NCBI GenBank assembly: GCA_017460915.1
Contig: JAFUAA010000029.1
Span: forward strand, 24,643 to 88,642
Direction: 5' to 3'
DNA: 64,000 bases
DNA from: Bacteroidales bacterium
GTDB lineage: Bacteria > Bacteroidota > Bacteroidia > Bacteroidales > F082
Below the pieces are notes generated by a model that did not search any database, was not told where the DNA came from, and saw only the letters and a program-made list of their open reading frames with translations. Both the position numbers and the translations under genes were made by a program. Positions 41,660-50,954 of this stretch are shown here, in pieces; position 1 is the stretch's first letter; every line of letters starts with the position of its first letter.

Positions 41660-42646
41660 CTACTTCTTAATCCAAGCCTTGTATTCGGTATTAGCTCTAA
41701 TCTCGCGAAGCACAGCCGAAGCCTGCTCCTCTGTGACATAACGCCCAAAGGAAACGTACCACTGCTTGCCTTGCAACTCATAAAAAGCGCCCGTGTAACC
41801 CTTGTTTTTCAGCGAATTGACCAATCGAGCAGCATTCTCTTCCTGACCAAAACAACCCGCAATAATGAGGATATTGCCCTCTTGCACTGGCTGTCGCGCC
41901 TCGATGGTTTCCACCGCATTCTCCACCACCTCGTCCCAATCCATAATATAGCTTGGCAACGTGTAAGTCCTTGGTTGATAGACGCCTCTGACAGGTTTTT
42001 TCTTCCATTGCCCAAAGTCGATGACTTTGAAGTAATGCAAACCAAAACCGACAACAGCCAAGGCCAACACAGCCAACAGAATCCACAGCCATCCAAGATG
42101 ACGAGGACAGCCATTATCCCCCTTATCTTCCTCATGGACAGCCTTTTCGTCGACGGTGACTGGCGTATTTTTGTCCCTTTGCTGCTGTTCAATCTCCTCC
42201 TTGATTTCCTCCTTCGTCTTGGAACGCAGCACAGGTTGCGGCGTGAAATCGCACAACCCGAAGGCGTCGCTGTTGTAGTTGACGCTTTTTTCCTGCTCGA
42301 AAACCAAGTCGTCAGCCCAATCGTAATACAACGTCCCCACATCCTTCAGCACCACCTTCTTCCCTGCCTTCATGCTGTTGAAGCAGTCGGAGACAAACAT
42401 CACCAAAAGCCGTCTGGCCTCGTCTTCGGGGACTTCGTTCTTTTCAGATATGTAACTGACAACCAAATCGTTATCCTCTCGAAGATTGGCATCAAAACTA
42501 AGTTCGCTCGAAGGCATGGCAAAATAGTTAGCCACGGGATTCACCTTGGCGGACGTCGCTTTTTTCATGAAGGCACCCAAGCCAGACACCACCACGACAT
42601 CACGAACAAACAAAAGGTCAGATATGGCTTCAGCAATGGAAATCAT
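41660..42646 (-). CDS. SPOR-domain protein with N-terminal HU/CCDC81-like domains
   Basis: A 328-residue membrane protein. N-terminus: two HU-CCDC81-type domains (AISDLLFVRDVVVVSGLGAF, then MPSSELSFDANLREDNDLVV, RRLLVMFVSDCFNSMKAGKK). One transmembrane helix at about residues 185-210 (LGWLWILLAVLALAVVGFGL). C-terminal SPOR domain (ILIIAGCFGQEENAARLVNS, KNKGYTGAFYELQGKQWYVS) that binds denuded peptidoglycan glycans at division sites. This domain order is characteristic of Bacteroidetes. It ends with a TAG stop. Its ATG overlaps the kdsB stop by 4 bp, so it belongs to an operon with kdsB and the deoxynucleoside kinase. Confidence 0.9.
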   Translation of the reverse strand: MISIAEAISDLLFVRDVVVVSGLGAFMKKATSAKVNPVANYFAMPSSELSFDANLREDNDLVVSYISEKNEVPEDEARRLLVMFVSDCFNSMKAGKKVVLKDVGTLYYDWADDLVFEQEKSVNYNSDAFGLCDFTPQPVLRSKTKEEIKEEIEQQQRDKNTPVTVDEKAVHEEDKGDNGCPRHLGWLWILLAVLALAVVGFGLHYFKVIDFGQWKKKPVRGVYQPRTYTLPSYIMDWDEVVENAVETIEARQPVQEGNILIIAGCFGQEENAARLVNSLKNKGYTGAFYELQGKQWYVSFGRYVTEEQASAVLREIRANTEYKAWIKK

Positions 42647-43401
42647 TGTTCGATAAAGGTTTGGTTCTGAGCATATCGCTCTGCTTTTTCAAGGTCTGAA
42701 GGCGTATCGATGGAGACATTCTCCGAATCGGCGACTGCCATGCGAATCGAGAGTCCGTTTTCGAGCCAACGCAGCTGCTCCAACGATTCCGAAATCTCCA
42801 AACTGGTCGGTTCAAGACCTGCTATCTGTCTCAATGTCTGCGCCTTATAGGCGTAGGCACCAATATGTTTGTAATAGGAGCCTGTCCCCAGCCATTGGTC
42901 CTTATCCACGTTCTGCATGAACGGAATGGGGTTCCGACTGAAATACAAGGCTTTGCCCTCCCGATCCATGACCACTTTCACGGCATTCGGGTTGAAAAGC
43001 TCGTCTTCGTCATCCATCTTTTTTGCCAAAGAGGCCAGCATCGTATCTTCACGTAAAACCAAGTCAATCAACAAATTAATCTGTCTTGGGTCAATAAAAG
43101 GCTCGTCGCCTTGGATGTTCACTACGGCATCATACTTCTCGTCAAGCAAATCCAAGGCTTCACGGCAGCGGTCGGTGCCGCTGCGATGGTTGGGACTCGT
43201 CATCACATACTGTCCGCCAAACGCCATCACCGCATCGGCGATGCGCACATCGTCGGTAGCCACCACTACGGCATCCAGCTTCGACTTCCATGCTTGTTCG
43301 CACACGCACTGAATCATCGGTTTCCCTTTAATCAAAGCCAGAGGCTTGCCAGGGAAGCGCGTCGAAGCGTAACGGGCTGGTATGATTCCTACGACTTTCA
43401 T
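42643..43401 (-). CDS. kdsB: CMP-KDO synthetase (3-deoxy-manno-octulosonate cytidylyltransferase)
   Basis: Activates KDO with CTP for lipid A core synthesis, so the organism makes LPS. About 252 residues from MKVVGIIPARYASTRFPGKP (the nucleotide-binding N-terminus), then VVATDDVRIADAVMAFGGQY, MTSPNHRSGTDRCREALDLL near residue 75, VVNIQGDEPFIDPRQINLLI near 97, and YFSRNPIPFM near 155. All motifs are as expected. It lies between a deoxynucleoside kinase (2-bp gap) and the SPOR protein (4-bp overlap). Confidence 0.96.
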   Translation of the reverse strand: MKVVGIIPARYASTRFPGKPLALIKGKPMIQCVCEQAWKSKLDAVVVATDDVRIADAVMAFGGQYVMTSPNHRSGTDRCREALDLLDEKYDAVVNIQGDEPFIDPRQINLLIDLVLREDTMLASLAKKMDDEDELFNPNAVKVVMDREGKALYFSRNPIPFMQNVDKDQWLGTGSYYKHIGAYAYKAQTLRQIAGLEPTSLEISESLEQLRWLENGLSIRMAVADSENVSIDTPSDLEKAERYAQNQTFIEQ

Positions 43402-43403
43402 TT

Positions 43404-44015
43404 TCAAAACAATCCATTAAGCGAGCCTTCGATACGGTCGATGACAGTGCCCAAATCTTCAGGGTTTTCAAGCTCGATGTTGTCAGTATCGATGATGAGC
43501 AGTTTGCCCTCCTTATAGCCATTGACCCACTCCTCGTAGCGTTCGTTGAGGTTAGTCAAGTAACTGATGCTGATGCTTTGCTCAAACTCGCGGTTGCGCT
43601 TGGCGATGTGGCGAATCAAGGTCGGCACTGAGGCGCGGAGATAAATCAGCAGGTCGGGCGGTTGGAGGAACTTCGTCATCAGTTCGAACAGCGACTTATA
43701 ATTCTCAAAATCACGATTTTCCATCAGTCCCATCGAATAGAGGTTGGCCGCAAAGATATGGGCATCTTCATAGATGGTACGGTCTTGGATGACATCGTCG
43801 CCACTCTTGCGAATGTCCATCACCTGACGGAAACGGCTGTTGAGGAAAAAAATCTGGATGTTGAACGACCAGCGTTGCATATCCTCGTAAAAGCTGTCGA
43901 GATAGGGATTATGCTCAACTTCCTCATAATGAGGCTTCCAGTTGAAATGTTTGGCCAAAAGACCCGTAAGCGTGGTTTTGCCTGAGCCAATATTGCCGGC
44001 TACTGCAATGTGCAT
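43404..44015 (-). CDS. deoxynucleoside kinase
   Basis: 203-residue member of the dNK/dCK family that phosphorylates deoxynucleosides. P-loop MHIAVAGNIGSGKTTLTGLL at the N-terminus, substrate region HYEEVEHNPYLDSFYEDMQR, RWSFNIQIFFLNSRFRQVMD, the DRTIYED motif in VIQDRTIYEDAHIFAANLY, and the lid arginines in IRHIAKRNREFEQSISISYL. Specificity (dAdo, dGuo or dCyd) is not clear from sequence. First gene of the kdsB/SPOR operon. Confidence 0.93.
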   Translation of the reverse strand: MHIAVAGNIGSGKTTLTGLLAKHFNWKPHYEEVEHNPYLDSFYEDMQRWSFNIQIFFLNSRFRQVMDIRKSGDDVIQDRTIYEDAHIFAANLYSMGLMENRDFENYKSLFELMTKFLQPPDLLIYLRASVPTLIRHIAKRNREFEQSISISYLTNLNERYEEWVNGYKEGKLLIIDTDNIELENPEDLGTVIDRIEGSLNGLF

Positions 44016-44120
44016 GATGCGTAGTGTTTTAGATTGATAATTGAAGTGGCTAAATTAAGGAAAAGTCAGCAAAGGGAGGTCATTTTTTTGCATAAAAAAC
44101 TCAAGCCGTTGAATATCAAA

Positions 44121-45200
44121 CTATTTCGGAGCCATCTTCAGCAGATAAATGCCGACAAGGCAGAAAATGAGGTTGGGAATCCATGCGGCCAGCATCGGCG
44201 ACAGGCCGCCTGAGATGGCAAACGACTTGGAAATCTGCATGAAGAGGATGTAGGCAAAAGCGATGGTGATGCCGATGCCGAGATGCATGCCGATGCCGCC
44301 TCTCACCTTTCGGCTCGACAAGGCTGCACCGATGAGCGTTAGGATGATGACTGCCGCCGGCGCCGACATGCGTTGGTGCATTTCCACCTCGTAGGCTTTG
44401 ACGCCCTCCGAGCCACGTTCCTTCATGCTTCGGATGTGGTCGCGCAACTCGAAGAAATCCATCTCCTCGAAGTCCTCCTTCATCTTGTATAAATCCGTTG
44501 GGACCAAATTCATTACGGTATCTAAGTTGCGTCCTTTCAGCAGGACTTCGCCGTCTTCGTCGATATAGCGAACAGCGTAGGGGTCAAAATACCAACTGTT
44601 AGGCCCAAGAGTGTCGTGGTAGAGCACGTCACCCATCGCCTTGAACTTCAGTTCGCTGCCATCGTATTTTTCCCACGAGAATTTGTAGCCATACTGCTTC
44701 CCGATATTAAAGCTCTCCACATACACGAACTCATCCTTGCCCGTCTGCACGTGCACATTGCGGCCAGCGCTTTGGCTCAGCTTTTCAACATACTCGTCCT
44801 TGAATTGTCGTCGGACCTCGTTCGTCTTGGGTATCAAAAAGTTACCAAAATAAAGCGACATGATGGCAATGGTTACGGCCGCCATCATGTAGGGCACGAG
44901 AAATCGCCAAAAACTGATGCCACTGCTGAGGATGGCAATGATTTCAGTACGCGCCGCCATCTTGGAAGTGAAAAACACCACGGCGATGAAAGCGAACAGA
45001 TGAATGAAGAGGTTAATATAATAAGGTATGGACATGACGTAGTAATCCACCACCACACGTTGCCAAGGCGCGTTGTGTTTCAAGAAGCTGTCGATGTTCT
45101 CCGAAAGGTCGAAAATGATGACCACCAAAATCAGCATGGAAATGGCAAAGAAAAAAGTCCCGATGTACTTCTTGAAAATATATGCATCTATTTTCCTCAT
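44121..45200 (-). CDS. LptF/LptG-family permease (YjgP/YjgQ)
   Basis: A 359-residue inner-membrane subunit of the LPS export ABC transporter. It begins MRKIDAYIFKKYIGTFFFAI; three N-terminal transmembrane helices lead to the periplasmic beta-jellyroll (residues about 135-270: GRNVHVQTGKDEFVYVESFN, GDVLYHDTLGPNSWYF) and three C-terminal helices. The helix start KYIGTFFFAISMLILVVIIF is the typical family N-terminus. It could be LptF or LptG; only one such gene is in the window. It ends with TAG. tgt lies 40 bp upstream on the same strand, an arrangement common in Bacteroidetes. Confidence 0.9.
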   Translation of the reverse strand: MRKIDAYIFKKYIGTFFFAISMLILVVIIFDLSENIDSFLKHNAPWQRVVVDYYVMSIPYYINLFIHLFAFIAVVFFTSKMAARTEIIAILSSGISFWRFLVPYMMAAVTIAIMSLYFGNFLIPKTNEVRRQFKDEYVEKLSQSAGRNVHVQTGKDEFVYVESFNIGKQYGYKFSWEKYDGSELKFKAMGDVLYHDTLGPNSWYFDPYAVRYIDEDGEVLLKGRNLDTVMNLVPTDLYKMKEDFEEMDFFELRDHIRSMKERGSEGVKAYEVEMHQRMSAPAAVIILTLIGAALSSRKVRGGIGMHLGIGITIAFAYILFMQISKSFAISGGLSPMLAAWIPNLIFCLVGIYLLKMAPK

Positions 45201-45240
45201 TTTGTTCGTTTTTTTGACGCGAGACTGCGAGACGCAGGAC

Positions 45241-46371
45241 TCACAACCTTCTTGTCACTTTTGGAAGCATCGCGTCGCGCCATTCGGCAAAGTCGCCGCC
45301 GATGATGTGCTTGCGAGCCTCACGCATCAACCACAGGTAGAAACCGATGTTATGCAGGCTGGCAATCATGGGGCCAAGCAGTTCACCCGCGACGAAGAGA
45401 TGACGCAGATAAGCTCTCGTATATTGTGTGTCGACAAAAGTTTCGCCGTTGGGGTCGACGGGCGAGAAGTCAAACTTCCATTTTTCGTTCCTTAGGTTGA
45501 CGATGCCTTCCGAAGTGAAAATCATGCCATTACGGCCGTTTCGAGTAGGCATCACGCAGTCGAACATATCCACGCCCCGCGAAATGCCTTCCAAGATGTT
45601 GGCTGGCGTACCCACACCCATCAGATAACGCGGACGGTCCTTGGGTAGGATAGCGTTGACCAATTCTATCATCTCATACATTTTCTCGGTAGGCTCGCCC
45701 ACGGCCAAACCGCCGATGGCGTTGCCCACGGCGTTTTTCGATGCGATGTACTCTGCCGACTGCTCGCGCAAATCACGGTAAATGCAACCCTGAACGATGG
45801 GGAACAATGCCTGTTCATAGCCATATTTCGGCTCGGAGGCATTGAAGCGCCCAAGGCAACGGTCGAGCCAACGGTGGGTGCGCTCCATCGACTGCTTGGC
45901 GTAATGGTAATCGGCGGTGCCTGGCGTGCATTCGTCGAAAGCCATCATAATGTCCGCCCCGATACAGCGCTGGATGTCCACCACGTTTTCGGGCGTGAAC
46001 AGATGGCGTGAGCCATCGATGTGCGACTGAAACGTCACTCCCTCTTCCTTCATCTTCCGGATGCCCGTCAACGAAAACACCTGAAAACCACCACTATCGG
46101 TAAGAACAGGCCGCTCCCAGCCGTTGAACTTATGCAAGCCGCCTGCGGCTTCAAGCACCTCAAGGCCAGGCCGAAGATATAGATGATAGGTGTTGCCCAA
46201 GATGATTTGCGCCTTCACCTCATCGCGCACGTCACGGATATGGCAGGCCTTCACCGTTCCCGCAGTACCCACTGGCATGAAAATCGGGGTCTCAATCGGG
46301 CCATGACCCGTATGGAGAACTCCTGCACGCGCTTGGCTTTTCGCATCGTTGGAAACTATGTTGAAATTCAT
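45241..46371 (-). CDS. tgt: queuine tRNA-ribosyltransferase
   Basis: Exchanges guanine-34 for preQ1 (or queuine) in tRNAs with GUN anticodons. 376 residues with HGPIETPIFMPVGTAGTVKA, ILGNTYHLYLRPGLEVL, VLTDSGGFQVFSLTGIRKMK near residue 88 (the nucleophile-containing region is intact), IMAFDECTPGTADYHYAKQS near 141, and RYLMGVGTPANILEGISRGV, MFDCVMPTRNGRNGMIF near 265. The zinc-site cysteines expected after TAYL appear altered: AYLRHLFVAGELLGPMIASL lacks the CxC-type pattern that many Tgt proteins have before it. It begins close to a divergent promoter pair. Confidence 0.94.
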   Translation of the reverse strand: MNFNIVSNDAKSQARAGVLHTGHGPIETPIFMPVGTAGTVKACHIRDVRDEVKAQIILGNTYHLYLRPGLEVLEAAGGLHKFNGWERPVLTDSGGFQVFSLTGIRKMKEEGVTFQSHIDGSRHLFTPENVVDIQRCIGADIMMAFDECTPGTADYHYAKQSMERTHRWLDRCLGRFNASEPKYGYEQALFPIVQGCIYRDLREQSAEYIASKNAVGNAIGGLAVGEPTEKMYEMIELVNAILPKDRPRYLMGVGTPANILEGISRGVDMFDCVMPTRNGRNGMIFTSEGIVNLRNEKWKFDFSPVDPNGETFVDTQYTRAYLRHLFVAGELLGPMIASLHNIGFYLWLMREARKHIIGGDFAEWRDAMLPKVTRRL

Positions 46372-46385
46372 CGCTGATTTTTGTG

Positions 46386-46393
46386 CAAAAGTA
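46386..46393 (-). promoter_or_regulatory. -7 element of the tgt operon
   Basis: TACTTTTG followed by CACAAA on the minus strand, 15 bp before tgt; matches TAnnTTTG. Confidence 0.6.
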
Positions 46394-46417
46394 CGACTTT
46401 TTTCTCAACCTTTTTCC

Positions 46418-46425
46418 TATCTTTG
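46418..46425 (+). promoter_or_regulatory. -7 element of the GT2 gene
   Basis: TATCTTTG followed by CAATC, 23 bp before the GTG start; divergent from the tgt promoter at 46386. Confidence 0.6.
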
Positions 46426-46448
46426 CAATCACTTAAAAATCCCACACC

Positions 46449-47612
46449 GTGCAATTCAGTTTTTCATATAACAGCCTTAGTTTCATTATTTTGGTTGTCT
46501 TTCTCGTCAGCCTGCTCCTCCAATTGCTCTATCATTGGGGCATCTTCTCGAAAGTGGCCTTTTACAAAAGGAACGCACGTCCGAAACTCGACGAAGAGTT
46601 GGAACCCGTCTCTGTAGTCATCTGTGCCAGAGACGCTTACGAATATCTGAGCGAACTAATTCCCGCCTTGCTCAATCAAGATTATCCCAATTATGAAATC
46701 GTTGTAGTGAATGACTGTTCCGAAGACGAGACCGAGGAATACCTGAAAGACTTGGAACGCAAAGAACCGAAAATCAAGCCCGTGCAGCTTAAGCAGCACC
46801 TCAACTTCTTCAATGGCAAGAAGTTCCCGCTCTCAATGGGCATCAAGTCGGCACAAAACGACCTCCTTGTCCTCACCGAATGCAACTGCATGCCCGTCAA
46901 CGACCAATGGTTGCGCAGCGTGGTGAACCGCTACAACAACCGCACTGAAATCGTCATCGGCTACTGCCCCATTGCGCACAAGAAAAGTTCGCTGAACCGC
47001 CTGATGCGCTTCGACACTCTCCAAAACGCGTTGCTCTACCTTTCGGCGGCCTTGAAACACCGTCCCTATATGGGCATTGGGAAGAACCTATCCTATCGTA
47101 AAGAGCTGTTTTACAGAAACAAAGGATTCATTTCGCACTACACCACCTCCGTTGGCGACGACGACCTTTTCATTAGCCAAGTGGCCACAAAAAAGAACAC
47201 CGAAGTCTTGATTGATGCCGAAAATGCCATCCTCACCACACCTACGAGCAACTTCCGCCTCTGGATGCACCAAAAGAGCAGCCGTTATTCCACCATCCCA
47301 AAATACAGTGCGGGAGCGAGGTCTTACCTGAGCCTGTTTTACATTTCCCAGTTCTTGTTTTATGCGTCGTTCATCGCCCTGTTGTGTTTGAAGCCTGCCT
47401 TCATCATCACAGGCGGCGAAGCCTTCTACATCCCCATCTTGGCCTTCTTTTTCCTCTTGCGTTTTGGCTCACAGTTCATCATTTACTACAAAGCCTCAAA
47501 ACGCTTGGGCGAAAAGGGACTGCTCCCTGGGTTACTCATTTACGATCTGTTGTTTGCCTTCCTGGCGCCTTGGCAACGGCTGATGGGACGCATGAATGTC
47601 GGAGTGGAATGA
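46449..47612 (+). CDS. family 2 glycosyltransferase, membrane associated
   Basis: A 387-residue processive-type GT2. A GTG codon is the chosen start (MQFSFSYNSLSFIILVVFLV), which places an N-terminal transmembrane helix first; no ATG fits better. The catalytic domain has VSVVICARDAYEYLSELIPA, NYEIVVVNDCSEDETEEYLK, an acidic region LLVLTECNCMPVNDQWLRSV, and later VGDDDLFISQVA. Two or three C-terminal transmembrane helices follow (FLFYASFIALLCLKPAFII, FYIPILAFFFLLRFGSQFII). The sugar and acceptor are unknown. It ends one base before the convergent radical SAM gene. Confidence 0.88.
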   Translation: MQFSFSYNSLSFIILVVFLVSLLLQLLYHWGIFSKVAFYKRNARPKLDEELEPVSVVICARDAYEYLSELIPALLNQDYPNYEIVVVNDCSEDETEEYLKDLERKEPKIKPVQLKQHLNFFNGKKFPLSMGIKSAQNDLLVLTECNCMPVNDQWLRSVVNRYNNRTEIVIGYCPIAHKKSSLNRLMRFDTLQNALLYLSAALKHRPYMGIGKNLSYRKELFYRNKGFISHYTTSVGDDDLFISQVATKKNTEVLIDAENAILTTPTSNFRLWMHQKSSRYSTIPKYSAGARSYLSLFYISQFLFYASFIALLCLKPAFIITGGEAFYIPILAFFFLLRFGSQFIIYYKASKRLGEKGLLPGLLIYDLLFAFLAPWQRLMGRMNVGVE

Positions 47613-48368
47613 TCACCCTTTTATCTGAATCACAAATCCTTCATCCGCCAGCGGCTGCACCAAACGGCGCATTTCCTCAACGGTGAATTTCTGCAAGCCT
47701 TCTTCGGGCGTGGGTCGGTCGATGGTGTAGACCATGATTTCGCGCGGGTGCAACAAGCGTACGATGTCCATCCAACCTTCTAAGACCTCCGGTTTCGACG
47801 AATCGAAATCCCTGCCTTTCAAGAACATCGTTTGCAGGACAAAATCGCCATCAAATTGCTTCAAAGCCTCCACTACCCTATTGACGTCGTATCCAGACGT
47901 CGGATGGTTGATCTTTTCCACCAAAGCATTCGTTGGGGCATCGATTTTCATGGTCGGGTTGTCCACTTTGCGCAAAGCAGCAAAGATTTCGGGCCGATGC
48001 ACCCGAGTAGCATTCGAGAGCACAGTGATCTTCGAGGCAGGATAATAATGGTCGCGCAAACGAATTGTGTCGTCAATGATTTGCGGAAACTCGGGATTGA
48101 TGGTCGGCTCGCCATCGCCCGAGAAGGTGATGGAATCAATGGAAACACGGTCAGCCTTGCATTGTTTCAGTTTGGCCTCAAGTGCTTCGCGCACGTCTTC
48201 CGCCGTAGGCAGTTTTGTGTCGTCGCGACCGTCTTTGTTCCAACCACATTCGCAATAGATGCAATCGAAATTACAAATCTTCCCTTTTTCGGGGAGCAAA
48301 TTAATGCCTAAGGAGCTGCCAAGGCGGCGGCTCCTTATCGGTCCGAAAACGACCTCTTCTCTAATCAT
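47613..48368 (-). CDS. radical SAM protein
   Basis: A 251-residue radical SAM enzyme with the cluster motif CNFDCIYCECGWN (CxxxCxxC) near residue 32, preceded by EVVFGPIRSRRLGSSLGINL. ITFSGDGEPTINPEFPQIID is the SAM-binding GGE-like region. It matches the small Bacteroidetes proteins related to the wyosine/MoaA-type group often annotated simply as radical SAM; the substrate is unknown. It lies 11 bp after rny on the same strand. Confidence 0.9.
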   Translation of the reverse strand: MIREEVVFGPIRSRRLGSSLGINLLPEKGKICNFDCIYCECGWNKDGRDDTKLPTAEDVREALEAKLKQCKADRVSIDSITFSGDGEPTINPEFPQIIDDTIRLRDHYYPASKITVLSNATRVHRPEIFAALRKVDNPTMKIDAPTNALVEKINHPTSGYDVNRVVEALKQFDGDFVLQTMFLKGRDFDSSKPEVLEGWMDIVRLLHPREIMVYTIDRPTPEEGLQKFTVEEMRRLVQPLADEGFVIQIKG

Positions 48369-48379
48369 GGTCGTAGTTT

Positions 48380-49945
48380 TTACTTGGCATATTGTACGGC
48401 TCTCGTTTCGCGGATGACCGTAATCTTGATTTGGCCTGGATAGGTCATTTCGGTCTGGATCTTCTTCGAGAGGTCGTAGGCGATGCGGTCGGCATCTTGA
48501 TCGGTCACCTTGTCGGCACCCACAATGACGCGCAGCTCACGGCCGGCTTGGATGGCGTAAGTCTTCATCACGCCTGGATACGACATGGCCATTTCCTCCA
48601 ACTTGTTCAAACGCTGGATATAGGCTTCCACCACTTCGCGGCGGGCACCAGGACGGGCTCCCGAGATGGCATCGCACACCTGCACGATGGGCGAAATCAG
48701 GTTGTCCATCTCGATTTCGTCGTGGTGGGCACCGATGGCGTTGCAGATGTCGGGCTTTTCCTTGAGGCGCTCGGCCACCTTCATGCCAAGGATGGCATGT
48801 GGCAACTCTTCCTCATTCTCAGCCACCTTACCAATGTCGTGCAACAGACCGGCACGCTTGGCGGCTTTCACGTTGAGACCCAACTCGGCAGCCATCGTGG
48901 CGCAGAGCTTAGCTGTCTCGATGGAGTGCTGCAACAGGTTTTGGCCATAGGAGGTACGGTATTTCATGCGACCCACCATCTTAATGAGTTCAGGACTGAG
49001 GTTGTGGATACCGAGATCGATGCAGGTGCGTTTACCGATTTCCACAATCTCTTGATCCACTTGTTTCTCCACCTTATGCACCACTTCTTCAATACGCGCC
49101 GGGTGAATGCGACCGTCGGTGACGAGTTTCTGCAACGAAAGACGTGCGATTTCTCGGCGGATGGGGTCGAAGCCGGAGATAAGGATGGCATCGGGGCTGT
49201 CGTCGATGATGATTTCGACGCCCGTCATTGACTCAAGGGTGCGGATGTTGCGGCCTTCGCGACCGATGATGCGACCCTTGATTTCGTCGTTCTCGATGTT
49301 AAACACACTGACGGTGTTCTCGATAGCCGTTTCCGAAGCCGTGCGTTGGATGGTCTCGATGACAATCTTCTTGGCCGTCTGGTTGGCGCTCATCTTGGCT
49401 TCCTCTGTGATGTCCTTCACATAGACCATAGCATCGGCTTGGGCTTCCTCCTTGATGAGTTCAACGAGTTGAGCCTTAGCTTCTTTTGCCGAAAGTCCAG
49501 AGATGGTTTCCAATTTCTTGGTTTCCTCAGTGTAGATGCGATCAAGGTCGGCTTTTTTCTTTTCGAAAGTCTCGATTTGGCCTTCCAGTTTCTGCTGCGA
49601 AACCTGCACTTCCTTGGCCTTGCGCTGGGCTTCCTCCATCTTCTTGTTGGCGTCCTGCTTCAGCTGGTTGATACGGTTTTCGGCGCTGGCCAACTCGCGT
49701 TTGCGGTCGTTGCAGGCCTTTTCGTGTTCGTCCTTCATCTGGAGAAACTTTTCCTTGGCTTGCAGGATGCGTTCCTTCTTGATGACTTCGGCCTTTTCCT
49801 TGGCTTCTTCGAGCAAGGCTTGTTCTTCTTTGGTGACGGCTTTCTTGAGGAGGGTGGACGTGACGAGATAGCCAACCGCGAGGCCCACGACCAAAGCCGC
49901 TGCGGCGATGATAATCCAAGTTGTGTTTGTGATGAGTAATAACAT
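48380..49945 (-). CDS. rny: ribonuclease Y
   Basis: Membrane-anchored endoribonuclease that starts mRNA decay. About 521 residues from [20 protein letters not shown] (one transmembrane helix), a long coiled coil ([20 protein letters not shown] onwards), a KH domain with [20 protein letters not shown], and an HD domain with [15 protein letters not shown] and GAHHDEIE. A longer reading to 50023 begins in the RNA region upstream and is rejected. The gene is downstream of zapA, separated by a probable 6S RNA. Confidence 0.96.
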   Translation of the reverse strand: MLLLITNTTWIIIAAAALVVGLAVGYLVTSTLLKKAVTKEEQALLEEAKEKAEVIKKERILQAKEKFLQMKDEHEKACNDRKRELASAENRINQLKQDANKKMEEAQRKAKEVQVSQQKLEGQIETFEKKKADLDRIYTEETKKLETISGLSAKEAKAQLVELIKEEAQADAMVYVKDITEEAKMSANQTAKKIVIETIQRTASETAIENTVSVFNIENDEIKGRIIGREGRNIRTLESMTGVEIIIDDSPDAILISGFDPIRREIARLSLQKLVTDGRIHPARIEEVVHKVEKQVDQEIVEIGKRTCIDLGIHNLSPELIKMVGRMKYRTSYGQNLLQHSIETAKLCATMAAELGLNVKAAKRAGLLHDIGKVAENEEELPHAILGMKVAERLKEKPDICNAIGAHHDEIEMDNLISPIVQVCDAISGARPGARREVVEAYIQRLNKLEEMAMSYPGVMKTYAIQAGRELRVIVGADKVTDQDADRIAYDLSKKIQTEMTYPGQIKITVIRETRAVQYAK

Positions 49946-49982
49946 TTTAAACTCTGTTTTTACTCGAAAAAAGAGGAGAAAC

Positions 49983-50179
49983 AAAAAGAAACTGCCCATT
50001 CGTGGGATGTGTGTAAACCCCAATGTAATACGCTTATGGCCACCGCGTTGCGCAAACTTCCACTGGCACCTAAGTGCTTCCCAGAAGGGAATGAGGCCCG
50101 TTTTTGCAGAGCACGAGTAGACCGGTTGATGTGTTTGATTCTGTTGAGTTTACCAATGCGCTGAACAGGCAGTTCCAAA
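49983..50179 (-). ncRNA. ssrS: probable 6S RNA
   Basis: About 197 nt between zapA and rny. On the minus strand the ends pair: GGAACTGCC (50168-50176) with GGGCAGTTTC (49988-49997), then TGTTC/GAATG; further in, GTAAACTC pairs with GGGTTTAC, leaving unpaired regions on both sides, with two short hairpins (TTCCCTTCTGGGAA and GCACTTAGGTGC) at the tip. The 3' end runs into TTTCTTTTTGTTTC. 6S RNA, a regulator of RNA polymerase, is encoded next to zapA in many bacteria, so position, length and fold all agree. No protein gene is seen here. Confidence 0.65.
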
Positions 50180-50212
50180 TCTTCAAAGAACGGTCGGTGC
50201 CGAAGCACAGAC

Positions 50213-50512
50213 TTATGCTATTCCGCCCATCAAGTCGTTGATTCCTTGCAGTTTGCGTTCCAATTCCTGATTGCGGAAGTTCAACTCAGCATCCATCTTC
50301 ACCACCGAAGTGGCAAACTGCAAAGCCGTCATCGAAAGCAAGTCCTGCACGTCCTTGTAGGCATAGTGCTTCGAGTAGTATTTCACCCGCTCGTTGATGA
50401 GGTTGCCCGCCTTGCGGACCTTTTCTTCGTCAGCGCGAGCCACCGAAAGGCGGTAGGGCCTATCCAACAGGGTGATATTGATTGTAATCTCATCCATCTC
50501 GCTGACAGTCAT
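50213..50512 (-). CDS. zapA: cell division protein ZapA
   Basis: A 99-residue FtsZ-ring associated protein. MDEITINITLLDRPYRLSVA gives the N-terminal beta region (a start at this internal Met, five codons later, is also possible), then EKVRKAGNLINERVKYYSKH, YAYKDVQDLLSMTALQFATS and the C-terminal coiled coil MDAELNFRNQELERKLQGI. The length and pattern match. It lies 9 bp after a small coiled-coil gene and before the 6S RNA/rny. Confidence 0.9.
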   Translation of the reverse strand: MTVSEMDEITINITLLDRPYRLSVARADEEKVRKAGNLINERVKYYSKHYAYKDVQDLLSMTALQFATSVVKMDAELNFRNQELERKLQGINDLMGGIA

Positions 50513-50521
50513 TTATCTGAG

Positions 50522-50815
50522 TTATTCCTTACTGTTCAAAATCGAAACGCACCTGTCAATTTCTCTCACCAACTCACGGATGAGCTTTCTTCCTTCTTCT
50601 ACTTCTCCCTCGTTGTCGAGTGCGTTAACAATTGTAGATTTATTTATTTTGTCCTGCAACTCCGTCACCGAACGACGCAACGCCAGATTTTCCTCGTCCA
50701 ACACCGCATTCTGCTCGGCGAGCCGCTTGTTTTCCACTGCCAACTTGGCTTTTTCATCAAGCATTTTCCTCAATTTCACTTCGATTTCGGATACTATGAT
50801 GCTCAAGTCAGCCAT
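50522..50815 (-). CDS. small coiled-coil protein upstream of zapA
   Basis: 97 residues, almost all predicted heptad-type helix: SIIVSEIEVKLRKMLDEKAK, LAVENKRLAEQNAVLDEENL, ALRRSVTELQDKIN, then REIDRCVSILNSKE. It resembles the ZapB-like or cell-division coiled-coil proteins often found just upstream of zapA in Bacteroidetes. No catalytic motif. The 9-bp gap to zapA suggests co-translation. A -7 element lies at 50844. Confidence 0.85.
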   Translation of the reverse strand: MADLSIIVSEIEVKLRKMLDEKAKLAVENKRLAEQNAVLDEENLALRRSVTELQDKINKSTIVNALDNEGEVEEGRKLIRELVREIDRCVSILNSKE

Positions 50816-50843
50816 GGCACAATCGGGTTACGGAATTGTTCTG

Positions 50844-50851
50844 CAAAAATA
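50844..50851 (-). promoter_or_regulatory. -7 element of the zapA operon
   Basis: TATTTTTG followed by CAGAAC on the minus strand, 28 bp before the coiled-coil gene; matches TAnnTTTG. Confidence 0.6.
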
Positions 50852-50954
50852 CGGATTTATGTTTTACCCCGCCCTTTTTCTCCAAAAAAAATCCCAAAAA
50901 TGTTGAACATGACGAAAAAAGCCCTACTTTTAGCGCTTTAAAAACCTCATCATT

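Noticed and set aside
49946-50023. N-terminal extension of RNase Y
   Set aside because: The extra codons run into the paired 3' region of the probable 6S RNA, and the membrane helix of the family starts right after ATG 49945.
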